Origin: Scatophagus argus
Taxonomy: Eukaryota; Chordata; Actinopteri; Scatophagidae
Reading direction: 5' to 3'
DNA length: 64,000 bases
Assembly (NCBI RefSeq): GCF_020382885.2
Contig: NC_058499.1
Coordinates: forward strand, 19,019,872-19,083,871
This document shows positions 48,700-62,600 of the stretch, piece after piece. A program made the translations under genes and the position numbers. The first letter of the stretch is position 1. The number at the start of each line of letters is the position of its first letter. A model generated the notes under the pieces. It searched no databases. It was given only the letters and a program-made list of their open reading frames with translations, and was not told the DNA's origin.

Positions 48700-50870
48700 C
48701 CCACTGCGGACGGACAGATAGCACCTTTAGCATTCTTACAAATGAGGACACTACTGTGTATGTGGTGCAAAGACCATATTGACTTTCTGTATGTGTAAAC
48801 TATAATGACTGTTGATTGATGAGTTATTTTTAATTGTCAGAATGTGTTCTGTTTGTTTTGTCAACTTGAAATGAAGTTTGCATATTATCAACCGAATGTT
48901 TTTCATTTATCAGTGAAGTCCAAAAAAATCACAATGAACATCCTGCCTCCCCACTGAAAGCATTCAGTTGTTCTTTGACAGAAAAGACCTTGAGATAAGT
49001 CTGCACTCATGCATTTGTACAGATCAAGGTTTGAGAACACTCAGTGCTGTGGCATACTTCTCAGTAGAGAGCTGTGTCTGTGCTGTATTATTGTGCAGGA
49101 AAGCTTTTTTAATTTTTTCATGACACCACACATACTTGTCAGAGATAAGATACAATGCTGCCATAAAGCGTTTGACTTTCTGACAACCCGTTCTTATCTT
49201 AATTTGGCCCCTTAAGTCAGGGGTTATTGGCAGGTCAACGAGAAATTCAGCAACCAGCTTAAGGTGCGGACGATTACTGTGCATTGAGGATGTAGATATG
49301 CATACAGCTGTGAGTACACAGTTACAGAAAACATGTATATGTGGATGTCTTTGTTCTTCTTTATTTATTTTGTTAAACTAGTATTACATGTTAGGCTACT
49401 GCAAATGTGATTTACAATCTTCCCTGTAATAATGTAACCACTTAACTATCTATGTAGCTTCCATTCACATGAAAACCTGTTTCTTGTGACAGCGATATTC
49501 TTCCGTGGAAAGGCTCCAACAATTACACGAACTGCTTACATCCTCTCCCTTCAAAAACATATTCCATATATATTTTTCAGATAATTAGCAATTATAAGAA
49601 AGATAACACAGCATCACATTTACTATCTATAATATAACTGATTAAATTTAACAAGCCTCTTGGTGTGTGTCAACTTTTCACCCCGGTCATATCCACTTTT
49701 ATTGCAACTGTTTGCTGTAAAGATAACTTTATCTTGCTCCTGGCTGCAGGGGCAGGGGTTACAGAAAGGACAGAAATAGTTGCTGGAGAGAATCAAACAA
49801 AAAACCTTGACCGCGCTTGTGCAACCATAATTTTATCATAATGTGAGTTTCTAATGTGAGAACATGACAAAAATGTTTTCCATGGCACAGAAAAGGCCAT
49901 ACATTAATTGTCATAATCCTGAATGGTACAACTAAAATACAGATGTTGTAAATGTTTTGTCAGTTGTCCACCCTGCTGCTCAGTACAGGAGTGGCACTGA
50001 GACTGTTTGAGGATTCAGAGGAATGACTGATGCACCTCTGCAGAAGAGTTTCAAGTTGTTTGGAGTATTTGCTAGAAATAGAAATATCATCTAACATAAT
50101 AGGAAAACAGGTTGTTTTCCTATATTGTATTCTAACAGCGGGTTGACAAGTCCATGAGGAAGATGAAATTCATTCAGGCTCATCAGTTTTGTTTGTTCTG
50201 AATGCCTTTATTTTGAATTTAAAAAGTGCAATAACCTATTTCTGTCCCTCCTTAGGAGAAACAAAGACAAACTACGCACACATCCTTTAATCGTCAAGTT
50301 AATATGGTGCATCACTGCTTTATAGTGCTAACAGCCTATAGCAGAGAATACTACAGGCAGATTTTTCTCCATTAAAGTTTTTACACTTGTAATGTGTTAT
50401 ATACAGTAGTACAGATTATGAAGCTCTTTTAGACTAATTTATGATTGAAACTGACCCTATTGTGTAAAAATTACATGCAAAGTGAAATCAGTTCTTTCAT
50501 TCCTCCACCCAGTGTTTTGTTTTTTTTGTGACACAAGAGTTAAATGTGAATACTGAGGACCATTTCTTTCCATTTGGTTAAAAGTCTGGGGTGGGATTGG
50601 GCAAGTAGGATTTTGAGACGCGTAAAAGTAGAAATATTCGAGGCTATGCCTTAAAGCAGCGGACAGGTGGCGCCCTTGCATCCATGAATAAGCAGAAATG
50701 ATGTTTTGCTGAGTGTCATGCTTGAAGCAACACTGACCTGTTTTTAAAGCGCAAGGCCTTTTATTTATCAGCCCTTGTGCTTGTTTCAGTGTTCCGCACC
50801 TGCTGTTAGGAGCTGCTGACAGCACTGCGGAGGAACGTGCAGCCCAAATATTCTTTTTTTTATTCAGATT
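48700..50870. other. isx 3' flank / bicd1 upstream region
   Basis: I find no coding exon and no canonical AATAAA in the first few hundred bases after the isx stop, so its 3' end is not placed. The remainder is AT-rich without a recognised repeat. An open minus frame at 50457-50825 has no domain. Confidence 0.5.
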
Positions 50871-50879
50871 TTTAGTTTA

Positions 50880-51330
50880 CATTTCCGTATACTGCCTGCA
50901 CCGGCTTTCAGGAGGGGGGGGCGGATATTCAGCATCTCTCAGCCTCCGCCCGCCTCTGTGCTCCGTCCAAAGCGGTGGAGACACAGTGGGAGCCGCAGAC
51001 CGGCGGGGGGACAGTCAGAGAGGGGCGATGGCCGCCGATGGAGGATGCGGGGAATCGGTGGATCATTACCGGGTCGAGTTGGAGCGGCTCACCCAGGAAC
51101 TGGCCGAGGCGAACCGGGAGAAGATCAGGGCTGCGGAGTGCGGTCTGGTCGTCCTGGAGGAGAACCAAGCGCTGAAGCAGAAGTATGCAGAACTGGAGAC
51201 CGAGCAAGAGACTCTCAGGAAGGAGTTGGAGCAGTTACAGGAGGTAGGAGCACCTGGTTCTGCTGCTTTTCTTCACCCTGTGAGGGGGGAAAACACACTG
51301 CAGTCAGGCGTATGCGATCTCTCACATGCC
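50880..51330 (+). promoter_or_regulatory. GC-rich, CpG-containing bicd1 promoter / first-exon region
   Basis: Local composition changes sharply from AT-rich to GC-rich, with many CpG, GC-box-like (GGGGGGGCGG) and G-run motifs just before the bicd1 start codon. This is typical of a CpG-island promoter of a broadly expressed gene. The exact transcription start is not visible. Confidence 0.6.
51028..51243 (+). CDS. bicd1: Bicaudal-D homologue 1, first coding exon (partial gene)
   Basis: Seventy-two codons start at an ATG in good context (GCGATGG) and end CAGGAG|GTAGGA in phase 0. That is exactly where BICD1 exon 1 ends (ELEQLKE in human, from memory). VDHY near the start, then ERLTQELAE, REKIRAAECGLVVLEENQ and LKQKYAELE, match BICD1 rather than BICD2. 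The piece is the start of the N-terminal coiled coil that binds dynein and dynactin. BICD proteins link cargo such as Rab6 vesicles to the motor through their C-terminal coil, which lies outside this window. No later exon is visible in the remaining 12.7 kb. Teleosts often keep two copies (bicd1a, bicd1b), and which one this is cannot be told. Confidence 0.92.
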
Positions 51331-52276
51331 CCCCAGCAGGGTGTCCACCTAACGCTGTGAGTGATGTCTTGTTTGTTGTGTTCATATACACTCCCTGTCT
51401 GTGTCCGTGCAGAGGAGAGTCAGAGTGGGCAGTAGGAACCGGCAGGGGTCGTTATGTGGTCTCCAGGGTCACCAGCAAAATGAGGAATATTTTACTGTCA
51501 CTAAATTGAATTCAGTTGAAACTCCACCATTTCGGGGTGTTTAAAATTTCCCATAATGCTATAGGTTTTATCCTGTAATAGTATAATATATGCTCTTACT
51601 GTGGAGGCCACAGTACTTGACATTGCAATGTATTTATTGCAAGCTCAGGACTCTGCAAGAGCACTGTAAGATCTCACACCTTTGTGTTCTATTGTTTCAG
51701 GATGCCTACTGTGTGTGTGCGCAGCAACTGTCATTACTTTCAGGCAATTGTGCTTGGACTCAGAGGTTTTTGGTACTTTGCCAAGATATATACCCAGAAA
51801 TCCCTCAGTAATTTGATCTTCACAGTTGTTCACTACAGTTTGCGTGTTGACTCATTTGTCAGAATGACAAGATAAGAGTCTCTAATAAAGAATGTGTGAA
51901 CATGCATCAAGACTTAGGCTGCAGTGAAGACGGAGGCTCTTAGAAAATACATTTCTTCCTGCACCAAAATGCTGTGTTGTTGAAACATTACGAGTATTGG
52001 GGTTGGTCGTACAACTATTTAAAGTGCCGTGTGATCCAGACGGAATAATGAATGCTGGCTTTCGTCATACATTCAGTCATTTGTGCTACAAGAAGCTCAT
52101 GGTTGTTTATAGAGAAGCTAAGGAGCCAAAGGACAGAGAGAAAGCTAAATATGAGACAAAGAAGGAGGGATATCGGGTCTTTGCTGCCAACTTATAAAGC
52201 CTCATCATTATTTAAACAGTGTCATCTCTAAACATGGGCACACCAGGCAGTCGCAATGCTTAAAGTGAAAAGCAAA

Positions 52277-52470
52277 TTAGAGCTGCAACAATGTGATTAG
52301 TCGATTTAGTGATCAACAGAAAATTATTTCATTCAGTTATTTCACTTCATTCATGTAAGTTATTTAACCTGTAAAATGACAGATTTTTGATTGTTTCATG
52401 TTCTCCAATTTCATGTTGTCAGACTGTTAATACCTGTGTTGACTCACATGTAACTGATCAACAGAAACTT
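52277..52470 (-). repeat. Teleost 'GCTGCAACGATTAATCGATTA'-type repeat, reverse copy
   Basis: It starts TTAGAGCTGCAACAATGTGA and TTAGTCGATTTAGTGATCAA, then GACAGATTTTTGATTGTTTC. These are the reverse-oriented words of a well-known fish repeat also present at 54005-54255. Confidence 0.6.
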
Positions 52471-53795
52471 GAGCAACCTGAGATACATCTACCTCACACT
52501 AAGAATTATAGCTGCATGAAAGCACAAGTGCAAAAACATACAGTTTTATCAAAGGTACACAATGAATGTGTGTGTGTTCATAAGAAAATATGATAATGTC
52601 AAATGTTCTGCCTCTATTACTGACAGCATTGGTCATGTTACATTATGCATGCATGGTTATACAATGTATTTGCATCCACTGTCTTCACAGTGCTTTTTCA
52701 CTCCAGTGCTTGGCTTATTGAACATGTAGTTTTGGCTTGCGTGCAAAATCCAAATGGTCTTTGTGCAGATTACAGCAGAAAGTTAAAATGAAGAGACAGC
52801 CTGATACAGCTGACAGCAGAGCCCTGTCCAGCTGATATCTCACACTTATGGATTGTTGGATGATGATGAGGGAAAATATGACGAGACAGACAAGAGAAAC
52901 GAGTCGTAAAACATCTGGCTGTGTTGGGGAAGGCCATGGGAGTAGGATGAGATGGAGAGGTGAAATTGGATGAGTAGCAGTAGATACCAGAAGAAGAAAC
53001 AACGACAAGAGACAAAGAGTCTAAACCAGTTGTCGGATCTTTCTCAGTATCATGGATGGTTCATATAGTCAATCAGTACACAATATACACGGTTCTCTTG
53101 CATGATTTGTAAATTTCCATAGTGCTAAAAAGCAGCAGTGCTCTTTGAAGTGATCTGTCTGCATCCATTGTCTGTTTCCCCCCACCTGCCTGTCTGTCCA
53201 TCTCTCCGTCTCTCTGTCTTTGTGAGAGGGAACAATTTCTGGAGGCTGTATTACTTCCACAGGAAAAAAAACAAAAAAAACACATCCTGGTTCCTATCTG
53301 TCTGTTGCACACGTTTATGAATATGAGACCGAATGGCAGAGTGCAAACCTGCCATCCTACTCTCACTGCACTCAGGAAAGGGCAGGGAAACTGCAAATGG
53401 AAAATGGAATTGCTTCTGGGACTGAGTGGCCCAACTATGTGATAACGGTTGTTTATTCTTATGAAAGACCAGAAATCCATTACACTGTCTGACCATCCTT
53501 ATTTTTTATTTGAGATAGATAGTATTGTCTGTTTCATCCAATCAGAAAACACTCTGCTATATGATGGTTTTAAAAAATAATTGCATCATGCATGCATTTT
53601 TTTTTAATTGTTATAAATTTCACGAGTGTATGCCGTTGTGTGTGCCGATGTGTACGTGCACACTGACCAGATTTGCATGCATGTTTCTACTGTGTTTGCA
53701 TATGTTCTGGGGTGACACATACGCCAACATGGCTGTCTGCCCTCAGTCCAAGTCCCAGCTGGTGGAGAACAACTGACCAGAGTACTGCTTGTACT

Positions 53796-53825
53796 ACACA
53801 CATACACACACACACACACACACAA
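53796..53825 (+). repeat. (CA)n microsatellite
   Basis: An interrupted CA run in bicd1 intron 1. Confidence 0.93.
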
Positions 53826-54004
53826 AAATCCATGCAGAACAATAGTGCCTCAGCTGCTGTAATACTGGATTAATTTAATCTTGCTGTACCAAACTTTGTT
53901 TCTGGTGGAGTTTTGTATCTGGCTGCATTTAATATTAGCCACAATGAAACAACAACACAAGGCCGTGATGACAGGCTGACATCCTCCAGTGGAAATTTGT
54001 GCCG

Positions 54005-54255
54005 TATCTGATGATTATTTTCATTATTGATTAATGCACTGATTATTTTCTCTTCTTACTGTTTCCCAGAACCTATGATGACATCTTAAAATAGTGTGTT
54101 TTGTTCAACCAGGAGTCCAAAACACAAAGATTTTCATTTCTGCAAATTCTTCCTCTTGAATTTTTGGCAGTTTAGCTTGCTATTAATCAGTTACTAAAAG
54201 ATTTGCCAAATCATTTTCAGTTAAAGACTAATCTAATGATTGTTTCAGCTCTCTG
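54005..54255 (+). repeat. Teleost 'ATTAATCGATTA'-type repeat, forward copy
   Basis: It reads GATTATTTTCATTATTGATT, then TTTCCCAGAACCTATGATGA, GGAGTCCAAAACACAAAGAT, TTTTTGGCAGTTTAGCTTG and TGATTGTTTCAGCTCT. The order matches the family, whose ends are rich in ATTAATCG. A shorter relative lies at about 59615-59680. Confidence 0.7.
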
Positions 54256-57200
54256 AGAAATTCTTTTGTCTCTTTAGTTGTCTTCTCATTTCATAGAAAA
54301 AAATATCAAGAGATGGCAGACTAATATTTTCTTGAAATCAGGTGGTTTTCAATATATTATTATTTGCTCGGCACACTCTTAAGGATAAGCTGCATGTCTC
54401 TCTTTGCATTCTGCAGGGCCCAAGCAGAAAAAGGATGCTCAGAGTGTGTTTTGGACCTGAAAGCAAGAATGGTTTTCTCTGTGGTGTACTCTTCTCTCCT
54501 GTATTTTCCTTTCAGCTAGCTCCTTCACTTAGCCTCTCTCCCTGTCTTTCTCTCTCTGCCTGCTGGCCGAATCACTCTCTCATTCCTTGTATCCCTGTGT
54601 GTGCACGTACTGTATGTCTCTGGATAGCTGCCTAAGCAATGACGGAGACACCATTAGCCTTGTGGTTCTGGCTTGTTAGCGCTGTCTCTGGGCAGATCAA
54701 CCTCCGTCAGGACAGAGGAGGAAGGCGGAGGATGCCAACACTGCAGAGTGTTCATGTGGCTTACAGTGATGTTGTCTTCAGGCCGTCTACAAGGCTTGAA
54801 TCATCTGTAGATTGAGAGCACTGGAAGATCATCTGCATGGCTTTAAAGTCATTATATGCTAAAACAATTTATTCCGTTCAACTACATTATTTTTTTCTGA
54901 AAGTTGCCCTATACTCACTATCTTGGAGGTCTTCCATACAAAGAATAAAATCTTTTTTATATCTCTACAGCTCATACGTCTGAATAGGAGTGTAAAAAAT
55001 AAGTTAGTCATTTCAGCTAACTGTCGTAGCTCATCTTTTCAGCTCCTTTAAAGTCCACAGAATTGACATTTATGATAACTTGAGAGCAGGCGAACCTCGG
55101 GACAGTTCTGCTCTAAAGGCTTGAGGCATAGAAAGATGCCAAAATAAATCTACATCAGATTCCTCACATGGTAACTTGAAATACCCAAAATGAAAGATTC
55201 AGTCATGATTCATCAGGTCAGCATGAAATCTACATTTTCAAGATTGTGTTTTCATGTTTCTTGCAGCTGTTGAGTCATACCTCTCCTTTACACTATTCTC
55301 GGCAGTGTCTGCACACATCCAGCATTTATGACTTAAGAATACACGCTGCCATTGAACACTAAAATTGCATTGCACATGAAACATTTGTTGGTTTTGTCAG
55401 ATATCATTATTCTTATTTCTTTTATTATTGTTCATCTTGTGAAGAAGTTTATGTCTGTAGTTAAATTTGAAGCTGCCAAGCTAGCAACTGGTTAGTGTAG
55501 CCTGACATGTAAAGACTGTTTTTCAATGTGGTGTAGTGACATCCTGGAGTCACATATGCAATGAGATGTAATGTGTTAAGTAATGAGTAATTTAGCATAC
55601 AGACACATGAGTGGTATCAGTCTTCTCATACAGTATGACTCTAAAAAAGAAACGCAATGACAAACTACCCCTTTAATTGTATCATCTATAAAAAAAAATT
55701 AACAATATGATATTGCACAATTTTTTCATTTGGCAAAGTTTGTTTGAATAGTGAATTGTTCTTAAGGATCAGATGTCAAATTCACTAATAGCGATATACA
55801 CTTACTGCACTGTAGATGATTGATTTGCTGCCAGTTCAATGCCTCCGGGATTTTCTCCACACTATCTATCTGCATAAGTCAAGTTAATATCATGCAACTT
55901 CTTTGGTCATCAGGGACCAGTGATGAGGATGTGAAGCTGTTTGACTTAACCTCCCTCAGATTGAATTATGAAGCCCAGTGAAGGACCTGTGCAAAGTCAC
56001 ACGGGTTCTCAAACCCTCTGTGTCTTATGGATACATATGGACACATTTTAAGTTTTTTTAAAAATAGTACACCCTGATGTGTTTGACCGGGCGCCCAAAG
56101 ACGGCAATCACAAAAGAGAGCATCAGTGGATGTAAATCAGTCTGTCCAGAGTGTGGAGAAAAGATGCATTACAGGTTTCTCTCCCCTCTCCTCCTCCTGT
56201 TTGCTCCTCTTTTACATTAGCTGAGCTTCGAAGGATCACAGTAAACACGGATGGAGGGGCTGAATCAATATCTCATGAGATGAGGTTCCCTTCTTTCAGT
56301 TGTGCTCTACACCGTCAGTCCACCATCCCCCTATTCATCTCATGTTTTTCCACCCCTACATTCTCCCCCATGATGCCTCCCTGGAGTGAAGTGGGAATTA
56401 TGCATCGATTCTTGTTCTGTGTGGTGAAAAGGTATAATGTCTGAGCTAAGCTGCGCATTGTGGAACTCAGTGTGTGTTAGTGAAACACATCTGACAGGTT
56501 CCATGTTGTTTATTCAAAGTGGATCGTACAGAACAGCACTGCAGAATTCCAAAGTGAAATAAATGAAACTGTAAAAAGTTGTCTTTTAAAGACATTGTGA
56601 CTATCTAAGGTGTAGTCATTTATATTGTTCCTGCAGTGGTCTTTGGAGGAATAGAAGGTGTGCTCTGCTGCAGGTTTGGTGGTGTTGACCTGCGACACCT
56701 GCAACAGGCTCAGGGATGCTGTTGAGCATATAGATAAGGACCTGTCTGCCCTTGCGTTTGGCCTGTGGTGTTTTTATGTGGGGCTGGTTGATATGCGGGT
56801 GTTTTGTCAGGACCTGAAAGGAAGGTCATTTGTCTTTGCTGTTGAGTGACACATCAGGACCACTTTTCCTGCATGTGTAGGCCTTTTCCTTTTGTTTTTA
56901 TTTCTCTCCTGTGTCTGTATGTGTAGCAAGAGAGGTTTGGGGGTGGGAGGGTGCGGATGTTGTGATTGAGACCAGTGAGGGAGGGGCAGCAGGACAGAGT
57001 GGTGGTGAGTGTCTCTTTGTTATGTCAGGTTTTTATGGTTGTGTTGACTTAATGGAGGGGCAAAAGAGAGAAGATCATGACCTGTCACCGTATAGGAAAG
57101 GATTTAGAATCTGTCAGCTGAGCTCAAAAAGACTGCATGATTTTGATTTTGTTCTGAGCCCTGTCCTTTTCTTTTGTCTCTGTTGTCTGTAACCTCATGA

Positions 57201-57967
57201 TCCTCACATGAAATGGAACAGGACTTAATGAAGCCATTCAGGCCTTCAGCCCTGCCCAGCCCTGGGCATAGATTATGTTTTTCAGAAAGCTCCCTTTTGC
57301 TGCAGTGAAATCCAGTAGTTGGTAAGAGGGAAGAGGGAACAGAACTCCACTGCCTGCAGGCTGCTGTATTGATTAGTCGCCTACTTTAGCTCTATGTGCT
57401 GCAAACTGCAAAAATCAGCCTGTCCTCTCACAAGCAAAACTTTTGTTTTTGCAACTGAAAGAGCCTCCTTGTGAGAATAAGAACTGTGGCTGTGACATCT
57501 GCTTGCTATAAATATTGTAGTTTTTTTTTTCATAAATCAATATGTTAAAGCATCACTGACTTATTCAGTTATTCTGCCTTGACTGTGTCTAGACAAAGCA
57601 ATTTAGTTTCAGCGATAGTCTTCTTTCATGCTTATCATCTCCGCATGCCGGCAAAGGAGAAGCCTACTGCCTAGATGACCAGAGGCCATTATATCCACCA
57701 TTGATGTACAGCCAGAACGAACACGATCTTCTGAGCTTCCTGCCTATCCGTCCTCATCACAGTTACAGTGCACATACACACTGGCACACATGAGCACGTG
57801 CACACCCAAACATGGACTTAAAATGTGTGTGTGACACAATCAGGGTCAGACTGTCTGTCTTTGTCACGGTCTTTGTATAGGATGAGGCAGACATTAAGTC
57901 ATCCCCTAGTTAACCCATTTAATTAATATATATAAATATCAATTGCCCTCTCACCACCTCTGGAGTG

Positions 57968-57985
57968 GTGTGTGTGTGTGTGTGT
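57968..57985 (+). repeat. Short (TG)n run
   Basis: Nine TG units abutting the 3' end of the LINE fragment. Confidence 0.9.
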
Positions 57986-58487
57986 CTTCCTCAAGCTTGG
58001 GCCCTCTACTAGAGGCCTGGGAGTTTGAGGGTTCTGTGCAGTATCTTAGCTGTTCCTAGGACTGTGCTCTTCTGGACAGCGACCACCAATGTTGTATTTG
58101 GAAACTGTTGGAGCCACTCTTCCAGTTTGGGGGTCACAGCCCGCAGTGCCCCAATTACCACTGGCAGCACTGTTGCTTTTAATCTTTTCTAGCTCCTCTT
58201 TCAGCCCTTGGTATTTTTCAAGCTTCTCGTGTTCCTTCTTCTTGATATTGCTGTCGCTTGGGATCATGTCACGTCTATCATTACTGCCTTTTTCTGTCGT
58301 TTGCTGACCATCACAATGTCCGGCAGGTCCGCCATCATCATTTTGTCAGTATGTATCTGGAAGTCCCACAGGATCTTAGTTTGGTCATTCTCAACCAACT
58401 TGGGAGGGCTCTTCCGTTCTGACCGTGGGACTTAAAGCCCAGACTCAGTGTATATGTTCCTGTATGCTATGCCAGTCACTTGGTTAT
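57986..58487 (-). pseudogene. 3' fragment of a non-LTR retrotransposon
   Basis: On the minus strand, in shifting frames, it reads DFQIHTDKMMMADLPDIVMV, then a KRQKKAV block, IPSDSNIKKKEHEKLEKYQG, LKEELEKI and a degraded version of the GALGAVTPKLEEWLQ block. These are the last part of the reverse-transcriptase polyprotein of a LINE frequent in fish. The 3' end lies at about 57986. The rest of the element is missing (5' truncation). Confidence 0.8.
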
Positions 58488-58507
58488 AAAGTATTTTATA
58501 AGTGCCC

Positions 58508-58523
58508 AATAATAATAATAATA
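58508..58523 (+). repeat. Short (AAT)n run
   Basis: Five AAT units, next to the LINE fragment boundary. Confidence 0.85.
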
Positions 58524-59614
58524 CAGCCCATTCATTGTGAAACCTGCAAAACTAAAGACATTTCCGTCAGACTCAGCTGTGTGTTTTGTGCTGCAGTTGA
58601 CTTCTCCATCGTAGCCTGTGCAGCACAGGGGTTCCCACAGGTCTGCAGGCTTGGCATGGAGACTCTCCTGTGGCTGCACAAAAGCACTGAGTCACTGAGG
58701 CCCCTGTATGTCGATACCAAGAGAGTCACTGTGTGCAGGCAGGCCTTTCCGTTGTAGTCTGTGTTTGTCTGGCTTGACTGAGCCTGCTTTATCAATGGAG
58801 AGCCAGTACACAGAGAGGAGACAATGTTATCAGCTGAATCTGTGTGCCTCTGGCTGCCTCTCTGGGTGCGTCTGCTGGCACTGACACAGAATACCAATTG
58901 CCCTGTAAGCTTTCAAACATTTAAATCTTTTTATTTCTCACTGCCATCCTCACTGCTCCCTGCACACTCCAAGCTGCATAGTCCAAGCTCACTTTCCCCT
59001 GTCAGGATTTTGTACCCTTTAATCTTCAGTCCGTTGACCCGTGGAATGGTCAAACAAAAGGATGAGTAGCTGTAAGAAGGATGGAGGGAGGTGTGGTGCA
59101 AAGAGGGAGCAGAGTGGGTCAATCTCCACACTCCCCATATTAGCGCTCTGATTTCTCCTCAGCCCAGGCAAGTCCCGGAGCTCTCTAATGACCGTGGAGC
59201 CTCAGCACTTAGTTAAGGATCATAATGGAAATGGTTGTTGTCATTTGGAGGTTTATTATGGAGGGAATGGCCACTTAAAGGATTATGGACAAGGATGTAT
59301 AAAACTGAGTGAAAATATTTGACCTTCTATTAGGAGTAAAAAGAAAGAAATGGGACAAGATTCAAGAATACAAAAAGGTTGTAAAATGGTAAAGTGGGCA
59401 GTTTGTATTGTTCTGTTAGACTTAAGGAATTATGATCACTGACACCTTTCTGTATCTCCGTTTGTTCTGCGTTCATGAATCTGTGAGTGAATCATGGTGT
59501 TTATCAGACTATATCCTGAGGGAGAGGATATGTGTGGAACACAGCTTCTAAAATTTTGGTGGGATAAAACAAGACATTGTCAACAGGGGCTTCCGGAAAT
59601 TCAGATTGGCAGCA

Positions 59615-59680
59615 AATCAAGAAAATAACTGGCAGATTAATTGTTAAATAATTATTATTTGTAGCCCTAATCCTTCATAG
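59615..59680 (+). repeat. Short end fragment of the 'ATTAATCG' repeat
   Basis: CAGATTAATTGTTAAATAAT and then GTAGCCCTAATCC resemble the terminal part of the repeat at 54005-54255. Confidence 0.35.
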
Positions 59681-62600
59681 TGTAAAGGGAATACACATTG
59701 TCTGTTGTCTGTGGAGTTGAAACTGTTAAGTGTAACTATTAGATGTCGATTGACAGGACACTGATGATCAGTTATTCATCATTCACGTATCAAGAAATGT
59801 GAAATGCAATGATTTCTTGTCTTCTCAGTTACATTTAATTTTAAATAGATTTTTTCTTCCCCCCTGTCTGTGTGCATCGGGACACTCAGTGGACAAGCCT
59901 TGTCTCATCTTCACTCAGTGTTTTTTTTTTTTTTCTTCATTTTCCCTTCCAGCCTGATGGCACTTGTTCCCTGCACAAATGAATGGCAGGAGTCAGGGAT
60001 GAATACCAGTGAAGTGCATGTAGCCATGTGCATTTTATAAAATGTGTTTGTGTGGTGGCCTGTCCTTAAGGGCAGGACATGTGTTTTTGTGGTCGACTTG
60101 CTCATGATCTCCTGCAGGGCACAGTACCAAGCAAAGGGAACACTACATATGACACACTTACAGCTGGTATAGTTTGTGCAGTGTGTTAGTGCTCTAATAT
60201 GTTGGTTTCCTGACTGTTCACACTGATTAGAGCTTGACCTCTTTATACCGTGACCCTATGTTAAAAGATGTCTCTTAGATTCTGAAAAAAAATTTACCAT
60301 TGTGGAAGATAGATGGCCCACAGTATAAGTTCACACTGTGTCACTGGGTGTGCTGAATCCACAATGTCATGCACAGAGTTAGGAGTTAGGATGGATTTGA
60401 GGAGAAAGAGCAGAAAATAAAGAGGGGATCCAGAAAACAAATTCTAGACCCAGCTGTCTCTCTGTCTACCAATTCAGTGTCCATTCAGCCAGACACTGAG
60501 CACACTTAAGTGATAGGCATTCTGGGAAATAATCCAAGGGTCTTTCTTATCATGAGCCAAATTAAATCACTTTAACAAGCCACATCTCTTCAACTAAACG
60601 CAGCCTGTCCCCTGGCAGACCTTTCAGCCTCACGCAGCATGTACTGTGCACATTGTGTTGGTGAGAAAGCGACAGATGTTTAACCATTGCAGATTTGTTG
60701 TAACTGGCTGGGATTCTCCAGCATGGAGCACATTTAGCCGTTTTTCAGCTGTTATCCTGCATTATAGTTCCTCTTTTTCCTCGAGTGTCAGTATGATAGC
60801 ATATTGTTGTCAGAGGAATAATAGGCTTCTGTTTGCTAAATAGCATTTCACTAAGGAGGAACAGAAAGAAGGGTAATTTACCCTCCTCACCGTTTATAAA
60901 ATATTCATATCAGTCTGGTTCACTGTTTAGACAGTAACTCATGTAATAGAACAGCTTTGAATGGTGCAGCAGAGCATGCCTGAGCATTATAATGATAAAC
61001 TATAAACGTCCCTGTTGATTCGCTCAAGGACTCCTTGTGGCTCATGAACACACACAATGTTAGACTTTATTTCAGTAACTGAGGGATTTTGTCTTTGCTG
61101 TTGAGTAATAAAAGGACACCACACTAGATTATTTTTATTTGTAAACAGTTCAGATTCATAACATGTGTTGCTGAGATGTTTAAAATATGTTTTTAAGAAT
61201 GTAATACATCTAAACATCTGCTCCATGCATTAATTGTGTTAGTGTGGCCGACCTCCATTCTTGCTGGCCTGTGATTACCCAGCTTCCCCTTACTTGTGAA
61301 AATGTGCTTGTGTGCTTTTATAGTTGACAGATCTCTTGAGTTGGCACTTTTCCCTGTGGCTGAGAAGCACACGGGGACATTTCTGTGTCCTTGTTGAAGG
61401 GTAATGTTTGAGTCCCATAAAGTCCAGTAACTAATCATGGACATGGCTTCTAAGCTCATCAGAGTTTGAGGCTACTGAATATAGCAAACTGAAAAGGAAT
61501 TGTATTAAGCTTCATTTAAACCCACTCTGATTGGGTGTCAGAACAAGTCTAACTTTTGTACGATGGTTAATAGCCTCACCTGAAATTGTACCCTCAGTTT
61601 ACCTGCACAAACATCACAATGGTTTCATTGTGATATCAGCTTGGACTTGACGCTGGACGTGACACTTGAAGAAGTCATTGCAAGCAGCAGGTGGGGCGTT
61701 TGAGAGAACTCTGCTTTTAGGATGCAGGGAGGGTTTAATTAAGGACCATATTGAGTTGCATTATGGGTAGTGTAGGATCCGGTGTTTCTGGAGTTTGATC
61801 AACATAAAAATAAACATTTAAATTCAGGACACACTTTAACCGTTCTTTTCTTAACCTGCATCTGGTGAGTCCCACAACTTTATTGACTGCAATACTGAAT
61901 ATCCAGAGAATCCCTTGAAGATATATACCTTCTTTATAATTAAAATTGACAGACCATGAAGACGCTCATGAATTTGTGAAGTGGAAACTCAAGTTCATTC
62001 TTCATATTCTTCTGTTCTGTTTGCTTTCCTCCATGTATGCACTGTGGTCAAACTTGCATTTGTCAAAAGCAGTGAGTGAGTCAAAAATAGAGGTTGTGTG
62101 TTTGTGTTCGGTTTACCCACTTCGGGGTGATGTGTGTGACACATCGCATGCTGCTTCTGCTCCTGACGTCTGTCTCTTCCATTTCCTGTGCTCTCGCTGC
62201 CGTGGTTGTTTGTGAGATTCTTAGCTGTTGTTTCGTTCTGCCCTCGAGCAAATGAACTCACACATTTCCAAGCATGCAGGTACTCGTGTTGCAGACATCT
62301 ATTTAACTGTTTATCTGATCCCCGTGTCTCTCACAGACACTCATTTCTCTTCATGACAGCTGTGTAGCTTGTCAGCCACAGTCCTGCATGTCTCTCTCCA
62401 TGGTACTGAAATCCCTGATCCAGTTGGCTAGGCCGACCATCTGGACAGAACACAACAGTGTGCATGTGTGTGTGTTGCTCATAAAAATTTTCTGACTACT
62501 ACCCTGATTTCTACTTCCCCATAACTTATCAAAATATTTGCAGAGCAGACAGAGAGGGATTGGCGCTCAACAAGCTGTCTGGTTGATATTTAAATCCATA

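Noticed and set aside
50958..51509. 183-codon + frame across the bicd1 first exon
   Set aside because: It is an out-of-frame reading of the GC-rich exon and promoter. The 51028 frame matches BICD1 and ends at a proper donor.
61946..62261. Open frames on both strands in the terminal part of bicd1 intron 1
   Set aside because: They show no BICD1 exon 2 similarity and no recognised domain.
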